Shown here piece after piece: positions 50,914 through 58,886 of a DNA stretch of 64,000 nucleotides (position 1 is its first letter; each line of letters begins with the position of its first letter). Origin of the DNA: Hyphomicrobium sp. 99 (lineage in GTDB: Bacteria > Pseudomonadota > Alphaproteobacteria > Rhizobiales > Hyphomicrobiaceae); the NCBI RefSeq assembly GCF_000384335.2, contig NZ_KQ031382.1, positions 1,302,001-1,366,000 on the forward strand, given 5' to 3'. Below the pieces are notes generated by a model. The model was not told where the DNA came from. It saw nothing but the letters and a program-made list of their open reading frames with translations, and searched no databases. The position numbers and the translations under genes were made by a program.

Positions 50914-51416
50914 GGGCTTGCTCCGTCGTTTTCGAATGGCAGCATTTTCCGGCGAGCGTAGACAATGGGATTTAGCGCGCTCTCGCGATCGACTTCGAGC
51001 ACACGGCCGATGACGATCTTGTGGTCGCCGGACTCGATGATTTTATCGACCTCGCACGCAACGGCGACGACACAGCCCTCGATTTTGGGCAAGCCAGAAA
51101 TCCCGGCGTCCCAGGCCACATCGCTGAACTTATCGGGAGATTTGCCGGAGAACTTCATCGCGATGTGCTGCTGGCCGTGGGCCAGGACGTGTACCAGAAA
51201 TCGGCCGTGAGACTGGATGGCGCCGAGCGTGTTCGATGCATGATCGAAGCACGCCAACATCTGCGGTGGGTCGAGAGACAGCGAAACGACCGCCGAAAGC
51301 GTCGCGCCGGATGGAGCGCCGTCGGATCCCCACGAAGTGATGACCGTAACGGCGCCCGGCATATCGCCCATTGCCGAGCGAAACGCGCCGGGGTCGGCCG
51401 ATCGCGGGCGATCCAT
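50910..51416 (-). CDS. flavin reductase (two-component monooxygenase partner)
   Basis: About 168 residues of the FMN-binding split-barrel reductase group (HpaC-like): FRSAMGDMPGAVTVITSWG, GATLSAVVSLSLDPPQMLAC, then FLVHVLAHGQQHIAMKFSG. It should reduce FMN or FAD with NAD(P)H and hand it to the luciferase-like monooxygenase in the same operon. The start is uncertain: ATG 51416 lies 10 bp after the amidohydrolase stop with GGGCGGA upstream, while ATGs at 51440 and 51449 would overlap that gene. Confidence 0.88.
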   Translation of the reverse strand: MDRPRSADPGAFRSAMGDMPGAVTVITSWGSDGAPSGATLSAVVSLSLDPPQMLACFDHASNTLGAIQSHGRFLVHVLAHGQQHIAMKFSGKSPDKFSDVAWDAGISGLPKIEGCVVAVACEVDKIIESGDHKIVIGRVLEVDRESALNPIVYARRKMLPFENDGASP

Positions 51417-51426
51417 TGTCCGCCCG

Positions 51427-53118
51427 TCAGTTTGCAGCATCACTGCCATTTCGGTTCCAGATCTGCTTGCCGTTCTTGAACACGTGATCGACTTTGATAT
51501 TCGGCAGGTCGTCGACGCCAACAGCATGGGGGTCGCGATCGAGCACGATCAAATCGGCAAACTTGCCCGGAGCGAGGCTACCACGAACGTCGTCTTCGCC
51601 GAGCACGGCCGCAGCGTCGAGCGTGTGCAGCCGTAATGCCTGATCGAGAGTGATGGCCTCGTCAGCGTCAAGCGTAGCGCCGGAATACGTTTGCCGTTTG
51701 AGGCAGCACCAAACGCCGAAGAGCGGGTTCGTTGCGCCGCTTTCAGAGCCAACCCAAACGTCCGAGCTGCCCGACAAACGCCAGCCTTGCTTCATGAGCG
51801 TAGCAAACGAGAAACGTCCGAGCTTGCCGTAATCGCCGAGATAATCGGGGAAGTACTCGCCGAACGTATAGAGGAATACCGGCTGCGGAACGGGAATGAT
51901 GCCAGCCGCGGCCCACTTGTCCGCCGTGACTTCCGAAGGCATCAGGTTGCCCGCATGTTCGATGCGCGTGCGCACACGCCCCGTCGGCGCGCCACCCATT
52001 TCGAGAACGGTATCGCACACCCATTCCTGGGCGCGGTCGCCGTTGGCGTGAACGGCCAGCTGCAGACCCGCGTTTTGCGTCAGTTGGATCGCGCGGCGGG
52101 CAAAGTCCTTGTCCAGCGCAACCTCGCCACGGAACGTATGGCCGCCGCGACAACCGCACACCAGATATGGATTTTTGACGGCCGCACTCTTGGCGGAGAA
52201 ACCGCCGTCTGCGAACAGCTTCACGCCTTGAATGCGGAAGAGATCGTCGGATGCCGTGACCGAAATGCTTTTCTTCCAGTTGCACGCCGCTTCGAGCGAA
52301 AGCGTTCCCGGCGCCCAAATATAAGTCCGGACCGATACCGGCAGCTCATCGCGAGCCGCCATATCGTTCATGATCTGCAATCCGTCGACCGTCTCGGAGA
52401 TTTCTCCGATCGTGGTGACGCCGAACTGTGTGAAGAGCCTCGGAATGCCGGTCTGCAACGCGGCCGCGAGCTGCTCGTGATCCATGGCCGAGAACGGCAG
52501 CAGATTGTCCATCTCCTTTACGATGCCGGTCGGCTCACCAGACTCGTCGCGCTCGACACTCGGAAGCCCCGTGATGGAATACGGAGGCGGCGAATAATTG
52601 CGGTCGATCATGCAGACCGCAAGCGCCTTCGAGTTGAGAATGGTGAGATGGCCGCCGGCGCGCAGCGCAACCGGGTGCGAGCTGCTCACGCGATCGAGTT
52701 CGTAGCGCGTCGGAAAGCGCTTCTCGGCGAGCTTGCGATCAAAAAAGAGATTGGCCTGACCGACAACCCATTCGCCGGGAGGCGTCTCGACGGCTTTGGC
52801 CGAGAGCGCCGCGACGACTTCATCAATCGTCCCGCATCCAGGCGCTCTGCAATCGACGACGCCGAAAGACGAACGGCAAGCGACCTCGATATGGGCGTGA
52901 GGATCGACGAAACCCGGCATGACCGGTCGGTCGCCGACATCGATGATGCGAGTCTTTTCGTTCGTTACAGAAGCGATCTCCTCTCGACGGAGGAGGCGCA
53001 AAATGCGCTTCCCCCGGACCGCGATGGCTTCTATCCGCGGATCCGTCTCCGGGTCCATCGTGATGACGCGGCGGCTGAGAACGATGAGATCGGCGGGTTC
53101 GGGAGCGCTGTCTGTCAT
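51427..53118 (-). CDS. YtcJ-like metal-dependent amidohydrolase
   Basis: A 563-residue amidohydrolase of the Amidohydro_3/YtcJ group (N-substituted formamide deformylase relatives). Metal ligands are visible in VMPGFVDPHAHIEVACR (HxH), GLQLAVHANGDRAQEWVCD, RTRIEHAG and a late GSSDVWVGSESG Asp. It should cut an amide, formamide or cyclic amide bond with bound zinc or iron in the cytoplasm. It overlaps the monooxygenase by 4 bp (ATGA) and probably acts next in the same pathway, hydrolysing the oxygenated product. Confidence 0.9.
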   Translation of the reverse strand: MTDSAPEPADLIVLSRRVITMDPETDPRIEAIAVRGKRILRLLRREEIASVTNEKTRIIDVGDRPVMPGFVDPHAHIEVACRSSFGVVDCRAPGCGTIDEVVAALSAKAVETPPGEWVVGQANLFFDRKLAEKRFPTRYELDRVSSSHPVALRAGGHLTILNSKALAVCMIDRNYSPPPYSITGLPSVERDESGEPTGIVKEMDNLLPFSAMDHEQLAAALQTGIPRLFTQFGVTTIGEISETVDGLQIMNDMAARDELPVSVRTYIWAPGTLSLEAACNWKKSISVTASDDLFRIQGVKLFADGGFSAKSAAVKNPYLVCGCRGGHTFRGEVALDKDFARRAIQLTQNAGLQLAVHANGDRAQEWVCDTVLEMGGAPTGRVRTRIEHAGNLMPSEVTADKWAAAGIIPVPQPVFLYTFGEYFPDYLGDYGKLGRFSFATLMKQGWRLSGSSDVWVGSESGATNPLFGVWCCLKRQTYSGATLDADEAITLDQALRLHTLDAAAVLGEDDVRGSLAPGKFADLIVLDRDPHAVGVDDLPNIKVDHVFKNGKQIWNRNGSDAAN

Positions 53119-54191
53119 TCTGCTGCAACCTTGTAATCGCGGTCGACGGCGGGAATGACCTCAGTTCCGATCAGATGGATGCTCTTCATGATTTCTTCGT
53201 GAGGCACGCCGTCGATGCGCAGAAGAACCTCGTCGATACCCATGGCTTCGAGCTTGCGCAGGCGCTCGATGAAGTCCGCAGGCGAACCGACGAGCACGGA
53301 CGCGGTCTCGCTCAATAGGAAGTCGAGATTGGTCTCGTTGGCTTCCAGGAGCTGGATCCGCTCGAGATATTCGTAACTCGGGTTACGCGACAGCGGCACA
53401 TAGAGATCGAGAATGAATTTGAAATACCCGAGCGTAACATCGCGCGCCACGCGAACCGCTTCCTCGCGCGTCTTCGCGCAGAATGAAGTGGCAACGTAAA
53501 GCCCCATGTACTCATTAGGGTTAGGCATGAGGTTCTTGCCGCGGGGATAAGCGTCGCGGTAGGCGTCGATGCACTGCTGCAGGTAGTCGAACCCGAAGTA
53601 GTTTTCGAAGCACATTGCACCGATCTGCATCTCGCCAGCCGCGGCGTGAGTCTTGATGCTAGAGGCCGCAACGGAAACGGGAGGATGTGTATCCTTGTCG
53701 AACGACGGGACAATCGTTCTCTGCGGAATTTTCCAAACCGGGCCGTCATGCTCGAGCTGGTCGCTGGCGAAGATCTTAGCCAGCACCTCCATGGAATCGT
53801 TCCATTGCTCGACCGTCTCTGTCGGCTTCACGCCGAAGGCCCCCAATGTGGTGAGATTGTTGGAGCGAGCCGTGCCGATTTCCGCTCGGCCATTGGAAAC
53901 GATGTTAAGCGTCGCCAGACGTTCGGCCACGAGAATTGGATGATTCCATTTCAGCAAGACCGAGCACATAATGCGGAGTTTGATGCGCTTCGTGTGCTGC
54001 GAGATTGCGGAATAAAGCACCTCGGGCGCGGAGACTGTAAACCGGGGAGGGCTGAAATGTTGTTCCGAAGTTCCCCAGGTCGAGAACCCCAGCTTGTCCG
54101 CCAGAGCAACCTCTTCGATCATCTCCCGGTAGCGCTGGGCATAACTCACGCCCGGCATTACCTCGCCTTCCTGCAAGATGCCTACTTTCAC
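53115..54191 (-). CDS. luciferase-like (LLM class) flavin-dependent monooxygenase
   Basis: About 358 residues of the bacterial-luciferase TIM-barrel family: MKVGILQEGEVMPGVSYAQR, FSTWGTSEQHFSPPRFTVSAP, then VSNGRAEIGTARS, and FILDLYVPL toward the end. It uses reduced flavin from the partner reductase to oxygenate an organic substrate. GTG 54191 is chosen because GGAG lies 9 nt upstream; the frame running to 54698 overlaps the divergent regulator gene. First gene of the seven-gene operon; two GTAATTCGT repeats lie in its promoter. Confidence 0.9.
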   Translation of the reverse strand: MKVGILQEGEVMPGVSYAQRYREMIEEVALADKLGFSTWGTSEQHFSPPRFTVSAPEVLYSAISQHTKRIKLRIMCSVLLKWNHPILVAERLATLNIVSNGRAEIGTARSNNLTTLGAFGVKPTETVEQWNDSMEVLAKIFASDQLEHDGPVWKIPQRTIVPSFDKDTHPPVSVAASSIKTHAAAGEMQIGAMCFENYFGFDYLQQCIDAYRDAYPRGKNLMPNPNEYMGLYVATSFCAKTREEAVRVARDVTLGYFKFILDLYVPLSRNPSYEYLERIQLLEANETNLDFLLSETASVLVGSPADFIERLRKLEAMGIDEVLLRIDGVPHEEIMKSIHLIGTEVIPAVDRDYKVAAE

Positions 54192-54211
54192 AGACGGCCA
54201 CTCCTTGTACC

Positions 54212-54251
54212 GTAATTCGTCGAAATCTGATGAGATAATACTGTAATTCGT
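54212..54251. promoter_or_regulatory. direct-repeat operator candidate (GTAATTCGT x2)
   Basis: GTAATTCGT occurs at 54212-54220 and 54243-54251, 31 bp apart, about three turns of DNA on the same face. The pair lies in the short divergent region (54192-54356) between the monooxygenase operon and the Lrp-type regulator gene, the usual position for an Lrp/AsnC binding site. Confidence 0.5.
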
Positions 54252-54356
54252 ATCAACTTTTGTGTCAAGGCTGGGAAACGCATTACGGGCTTGATCCGTT
54301 GCCGGCTTCGGGCTTCTTCGTGGAACGCCGCGCGGTGCCGGTTTGGGGAGGATTGA

Positions 54357-55373
54357 ATGAAAGGAACTATGACGACGCCGGACTATCTTCGGCTCGTCGC
54401 ATCGCTCGACGATCTCGATCGGAAAATTGTTTCGCTGCTTCAGGCGGACGGACGCATGCCGTTCTCCCGGATCGCGCGCGAAGTGGGAGTGACCGAAAAG
54501 ACGGCGCGCACACGTGTGCTCGATCTCGTCGAGCAGCGCGTAATGATGATAACTGCGGTGACGGACCCGACAGTGCTCGGCTACGGCGCGTCTGCGCTGC
54601 TCTGCATGACGAACCGTCCGGACCGCCCCGCGAGCGAGATTGCACGCGAGCTGCAGAAAATTCCCGCGGTCGACTATGTCGTCGTCTCGCCCTCCCACTA
54701 TTCGCTCTTCGCTGAAGTCCTATGCCGCGATCGAGCCGCGCTGCAGGCAACGATCGAGAACGAAGTCGGCAAAATCGACGGCATTCAGAGCATCGAAGCC
54801 ATGCCGTACCTCAGTTTGCACTATCAGCTCGCTCACTTCGCGGCAGCGCAGAACAAGGCCGGCATCGAAACGGGCGTGCGCCCGCGCGAAATCGATGCGA
54901 TGGACGTTCGCATCATCCGCTCGTTGAGTGAGGATGGCCGCAAGCCGTTCTTACAAGTCGCAGACGAGCTCGGCGTCTCCGAAGGTCAGGTGCGCCTGCG
55001 CTTCAAGAATCTGTCCGATACTGGCACCGTCAGCGTCATCGCATTGATCAATCCGATGAGCCTTCAATATCGTTCCATGGCCTGGGTCGGGATTAACGTG
55101 GCGGCCGGTCATCGCGTGAAGGAGGTGGCGGACTCATTGGCGCGACTGGCCAACACGACCTACATCGCCATCTGCGCCGGGCGCTACGACATCCTGACGG
55201 AGTTCATCTGTCAGAACGACCGCGAACTCCTCGACGTGATCGACCAAAACGTGCGCTCGCTTCCGGGGGTGGGTAGACTTGAAGTGTCGATCTACAGCGA
55301 TCTCTACTACAAGCGCCTCGCGGCGATCCGCGATGAAGCGGCTCCAGATCGGAGTCTGGGAGTAGGAAACTGA
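54357..55373 (+). CDS. double-length Lrp/AsnC-family regulator
   Basis: 338 residues, about twice a normal Lrp/AsnC protein. Two complete modules are fused: a first winged helix (DDLDRKIVSLLQADGRMPFS, then AREVGVTEKTARTRV) with a RAM domain, and a second (IDAMDVRIIRSLSEDGRKPF, then ADELGVSEGQVRLRFKNL) with a RAM domain ending in GVGRLEVSIYSDLYYKRL. The fused pair would act as one ready-made dimer and can recognise unlike half-sites. It is divergent from the monooxygenase operon and upstream of two transporter genes, all probably its targets. Confidence 0.88.
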   Translation: MKGTMTTPDYLRLVASLDDLDRKIVSLLQADGRMPFSRIAREVGVTEKTARTRVLDLVEQRVMMITAVTDPTVLGYGASALLCMTNRPDRPASEIARELQKIPAVDYVVVSPSHYSLFAEVLCRDRAALQATIENEVGKIDGIQSIEAMPYLSLHYQLAHFAAAQNKAGIETGVRPREIDAMDVRIIRSLSEDGRKPFLQVADELGVSEGQVRLRFKNLSDTGTVSVIALINPMSLQYRSMAWVGINVAAGHRVKEVADSLARLANTTYIAICAGRYDILTEFICQNDRELLDVIDQNVRSLPGVGRLEVSIYSDLYYKRLAAIRDEAAPDRSLGVGN

Positions 55374-55471
55374 GGCGTTCCACGGCCCTTCCCCTTCAGC
55401 CCGGGCAATCGCTGTAAAGCGACCCGAGCCGCGCGGTCCTTCCCCCTAATCCCAATCACGGAATCTCGTTA

Positions 55472-56755
55472 ATGTCGCCGCTCTCCCGTGCGCTTGCCAA
55501 AGTGCAGTATCGCATTTTGCCCCTTCTGATCGCGGGCTATTTCTCCGCTTACCTCGACCGCGTAAATATCAGCTTCGCGGCACTGCAGATGAATGCGGAT
55601 CTATCGATCCAGGCCGAGGCCTTCGGATTTGTCGCCGGCGTGTTTTTCCTCGGCTATTGCCTCTTCGAGGTGCCGAGCAACATCGTCATGTCGCGGGTTG
55701 GCGCGCGCATCTGGTTGGCGCGGATCATGATCACATGGGGGCTGCTGTCGGCAGGAACCGCGTTCGTCACCGGCGTCAACGGTCTCGCAGTTCTGCGCTT
55801 TATATTGGGCGCCGCCGAAGCCGGGTTTTTCCCCGGCGTCATCTACTATCTCACCAATTGGGTTCCAGCTGCGGAACGCGCCCGAACCGTTTCCATTTTC
55901 ATGATGGCCGTACCGATATCCACGATCGTCGGGTCACCGCTGTCCGGTTGGATCCTTGACGCGTGGGACGGCGCGCTGGGATTCCGGGGCTGGCAATGGC
56001 TGTTCATTCTAGAAGCGCTGCCCGCGATCACGCTTGGCTTGATCTGCTTTTTCGTACTGCCTGATACACCGGCGAAGGCAAAATGGCTGACTGACGAAGA
56101 GCGCGATGCGCTTCTTGCGCGGCTCGCAGCCGATCGCAAAGAGAATGTGCCGAGTCACAGTCACTCCATTCGTGGAGCCCTGACAGACCGGCGCGTGCTT
56201 ATCCTCGCCCTATCCTGCTTCGGGACTGGCATCGGGCTTTATGGGCTCGGCTTCTGGTTGCCGCAAATCGTCAAGAGCATGTCGTTGACCAATAAAGAGA
56301 CCGGATTGGTCGTGGCCGTGCCCTATGCAATTTCAGCGCTATTCATGTGGGCTTGGGGCCGCCATTCGGATCGCACAGGCGAGCGTATCTGGCACATCGC
56401 GATCCCGGGATTCGTTGCGGCCGCAGCTTTTGCACTGTGCGTGTTCGTTTCGTCCCCCATACTGCTGCTCGTCCTGCTGACGATAGCATCCGCATGCACT
56501 CTATCGATTTTCCCCGTCTTCTGGACCGTGCCGGCGGCGATCTTGAGCGGTCCCGCAGCCGCGGCCGGCATAGCTCTCATCAACTCCGTTGCAAACAGCA
56601 GTGGATTTTTTGGACCGTATCTGGTCGGCTTCGCCAAGCAGCATGGCGCGTCTTCGCAATATGCTATTGCGCTCTTGGCCGTCTTCATGCTGGCCGGTAG
56701 CGTACTCGTTCTCTCGATGGACTTCGGAATGAAGAACACCGCGAAGAAATCGTAA
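55472..56755 (+). CDS. MFS transporter (anion:cation symporter family)
   Basis: 427 residues with twelve predicted helices. The N-terminal YFSAYLDRVNISFAALQMNAD and the loop GYCLFEVPSNIVMSRVGARIW are the signature of the ACS (tartrate/phthalate-type) family, which takes up organic anions with protons. It follows the Lrp-type regulator by 98 bp and precedes the NCS1 gene by 9 bp. It probably imports a carboxylated substrate or intermediate of the neighbouring pathway. Confidence 0.92.
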   Translation: MSPLSRALAKVQYRILPLLIAGYFSAYLDRVNISFAALQMNADLSIQAEAFGFVAGVFFLGYCLFEVPSNIVMSRVGARIWLARIMITWGLLSAGTAFVTGVNGLAVLRFILGAAEAGFFPGVIYYLTNWVPAAERARTVSIFMMAVPISTIVGSPLSGWILDAWDGALGFRGWQWLFILEALPAITLGLICFFVLPDTPAKAKWLTDEERDALLARLAADRKENVPSHSHSIRGALTDRRVLILALSCFGTGIGLYGLGFWLPQIVKSMSLTNKETGLVVAVPYAISALFMWAWGRHSDRTGERIWHIAIPGFVAAAAFALCVFVSSPILLLVLLTIASACTLSIFPVFWTVPAAILSGPAAAAGIALINSVANSSGFFGPYLVGFAKQHGASSQYAIALLAVFMLAGSVLVLSMDFGMKNTAKKS

Positions 56756-56764
56756 GGGGGGAAG

Positions 56765-58159
56765 ATGAGTTCGACGCAGGATGGCGTAACCGAATCCGGT
56801 TGGCCGCTGACGGGTAAAGACCGGACGTGGACGACTAAGCAGCTGACCGTCGTTCTGCTCGTCACCGCCTGCGGGAACTGGTCCTATCTCATAGGCCAAT
56901 ACGTCGCCTTCTATCTCGATTTCAAAATGGGCGTCGCAGCATTGATCGCGGGATCGATGATTGGCATGCTGATGTTGACGCTCGCGGTCGTGCCGATTTC
57001 GACGAAATACGGCATCGATTCCATCGCGGCGTCGAAGCCCCAGTTCGGCAACCGCGGTTGGCTCATTACGGTCTTCCTGCAATACGCGTCGATCATCGGA
57101 TGGAATGCACTGCTTCTCGTATTCTTCGGAAAAGCCGTTGCTCAAGCGATGATCACCTTGGGAATGGCAGAGCCCGAAACATCGCTGACGATCGTGCGCG
57201 TCGTATCGGCGATCACCTGCGCTGTCGTTTATCTGGTGCTGCTTCGCGGCTTGAAAGGACTCGAGGCCGCCTCGAACCTGCTTTTCTTTGTCGTCATCGG
57301 CATCGGAACCTGGATGCTCTATCAGCTGCTCTCCTCGCAGGCGGACGCACTCGCCGTTGCGAAGCCCTCGATGGCATCGAGTAGCCTCTCCTGGAACTAC
57401 GTGACGGGAGTCGAGATCAGCATCGTTTCGCTGCTTGGCTTCTGGGCTTACTTCGGCACGATCGTCCGTGAAGCCCCATCGCCGTCGAGTTCAGTTCTGC
57501 CGTCTATGCTGGCGATGGGACTGTCGCTGCCCTTGCTGAGCATCGTCGGACTTGCGGCGATGCTGGTTCTCCAGGTTCCGGATCCGACAGCTTGGCTCGT
57601 GTCTCTGGGCGGACCGCTCTATGGCCTTATTGCGCTACTGCTCATCATGGCGGCGAACCTTGGGCCATCGCTCGCGGGCGTCTATTCGACAGCCATGGGC
57701 TTGAGGCGCGTGCCAGCCCTCGGAGATGCGCGTTGGAGCACGCTCATCCTCTTTTCAATCGTGCCCGTGGCAGCCGTCGGTATTTTCATTCCGGAAGAGT
57801 TCTTCTCGAATTTCGGCACGTTTCTGGCCTTCATCGGCGTCTTCTTCGCACCATTGTGCGCGATCCAGATCGCCGACACGTTCCTACTGCGCCGGAATAG
57901 GATAAACGTGCGCGGGATATACGAAGACGGCCCCGATACGCCTTACCACTTTTGGGGCGGCTTCAATCCCGCGGCGCTACTGGCGATGGTCGCGGGATTT
58001 GCAACCTATCTTTATCTCTTGAATCCGGTCTCGTACGAAAGCCGATGGCCCTACGAGTACACCACGGCATCATTGCCCGCTGCGCTCGTCGCCGGAATTG
58101 TTTTCGTCGCTGTTACGCGTCTCGTCGTCATGCGCTTTCGCAAAGGCGACTACAGGTAA
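56765..58159 (+). CDS. NCS1-family nucleobase/hydantoin-type permease
   Basis: 464 residues with about twelve helices and the NCS1 pattern (GNWSYLIGQYVAFYLDFKMG, GNRGWLITVFLQYASIIGWN, then FLAFIGVFFAPLCAIQIADTF). NCS1 members carry purines, pyrimidines, allantoin, hydantoin or thiamine. In this context it suggests that the substrate of the divergent monooxygenase operon is an N-heterocycle. It is transcribed with the MFS gene. Confidence 0.88.
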   Translation: MSSTQDGVTESGWPLTGKDRTWTTKQLTVVLLVTACGNWSYLIGQYVAFYLDFKMGVAALIAGSMIGMLMLTLAVVPISTKYGIDSIAASKPQFGNRGWLITVFLQYASIIGWNALLLVFFGKAVAQAMITLGMAEPETSLTIVRVVSAITCAVVYLVLLRGLKGLEAASNLLFFVVIGIGTWMLYQLLSSQADALAVAKPSMASSSLSWNYVTGVEISIVSLLGFWAYFGTIVREAPSPSSSVLPSMLAMGLSLPLLSIVGLAAMLVLQVPDPTAWLVSLGGPLYGLIALLLIMAANLGPSLAGVYSTAMGLRRVPALGDARWSTLILFSIVPVAAVGIFIPEEFFSNFGTFLAFIGVFFAPLCAIQIADTFLLRRNRINVRGIYEDGPDTPYHFWGGFNPAALLAMVAGFATYLYLLNPVSYESRWPYEYTTASLPAALVAGIVFVAVTRLVVMRFRKGDYR

Positions 58160-58195
58160 ATCTGGAATTTGGATTGCGGACCGTGGGCAGGCTGA

Positions 58196-58366
58196 TCAGT
58201 TCGGCGGGCGCCGCTCCGTGTAACTTCCGTAACGCAAATCCGCGGCCGCGTTGCCCCCGGGCCTACCAATCAAGCGCGCACGAAGCGATCTCATTATTGC
58301 GCAATATTCCGAGAGACGATTGAGCGTAATCGCACTCAAGATGTCCGCGAAGTTCCGCAGGGCCAC
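58196..58366 (-). CDS. doubtful 56-residue small protein
   Basis: A GTG start at 58366 follows AAAGGG by 7 nt and lies 59 bp downstream of an FNR/FixK-like box. The product begins ALRNFADILSAITLNRLSEY and has a basic, partly amphipathic helical first half and an unstructured tail. I recognise no family. It may be chance. Confidence 0.2.
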   Translation of the reverse strand: MALRNFADILSAITLNRLSEYCAIMRSLRARLIGRPGGNAAADLRYGSYTERRPPN

Positions 58367-58424
58367 GACGGTGCCCTTTCGCGCACTGTAAAAAAAGAAA
58401 GGCAGATAGGACGAAAGGGGGTCG

Positions 58425-58438
58425 TTGACTTACATCAA
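58425..58438. promoter_or_regulatory. FNR/FixK-like box
   Basis: TTGAC-TTAC-ATCAA matches the TTGAT-N4-ATCAA consensus at nine of ten arm bases. It is 450 bp from the next plus-strand gene, so either it serves the doubtful minus-strand frame or an unseen transcript. Confidence 0.4.
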
Positions 58439-58886
58439 TTTGCGAAATACGGTCGCACAAGCCGTCATCACTACGCATTCCGGTTTGCAACCGCTCAAGT
58501 GGTGCGCAAACAGCCTCGAATTTGGGCATTCATTCAAGTCGGGACGAACAGCGGAATGCGGGCATTTGGGATGGCGCAAAGACGTGTTGAACGATATTCA
58601 ACAGCGGTCACACGCTGCGGGGGCAGGATGCATTCTTGGAATGCCGAATGGGCAATCGGACCGTCAGGGGCTTTTTCGAAAGCCGTCCCCGTGGGCCTTC
58701 CGTTTCTTCTTTCCATCGATAACCAGTCCTCGTGCCTCCGCATGAACAGCTTTTGGCACGGCGCCCGTCCTCACCTGACGAAGCTCGGCGACGTTTCGAT
58801 GGCCATTGCATTTGGGCGAAACACCTGCCCGCAGACGCACTTCGCATCCGCACAATCAGCAGCATCATCCATCGGGAGTTTCTGAA

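Larger units (their letters stand above)
58160..58886. other. gene-poor region before the second ABC operon
   Basis: About 727 bp. Apart from an FNR/FixK-like box at 58425-58438 and a doubtful 56-codon frame (58196-58366, minus) I find no gene. Longer frames such as 58499-58885 lack ribosome binding sites and have unlikely composition. TTTTGGCACGG at about 58751 resembles a sigma-54 -24 element but has no matching -12. Confidence 0.5.

Noticed and set aside
51691..53136. 481-residue plus-strand frame opposite the amidohydrolase
   Set aside because: The amidohydrolase on the minus strand shows all metal-ligand motifs and operon overlaps; the plus frame resembles nothing.
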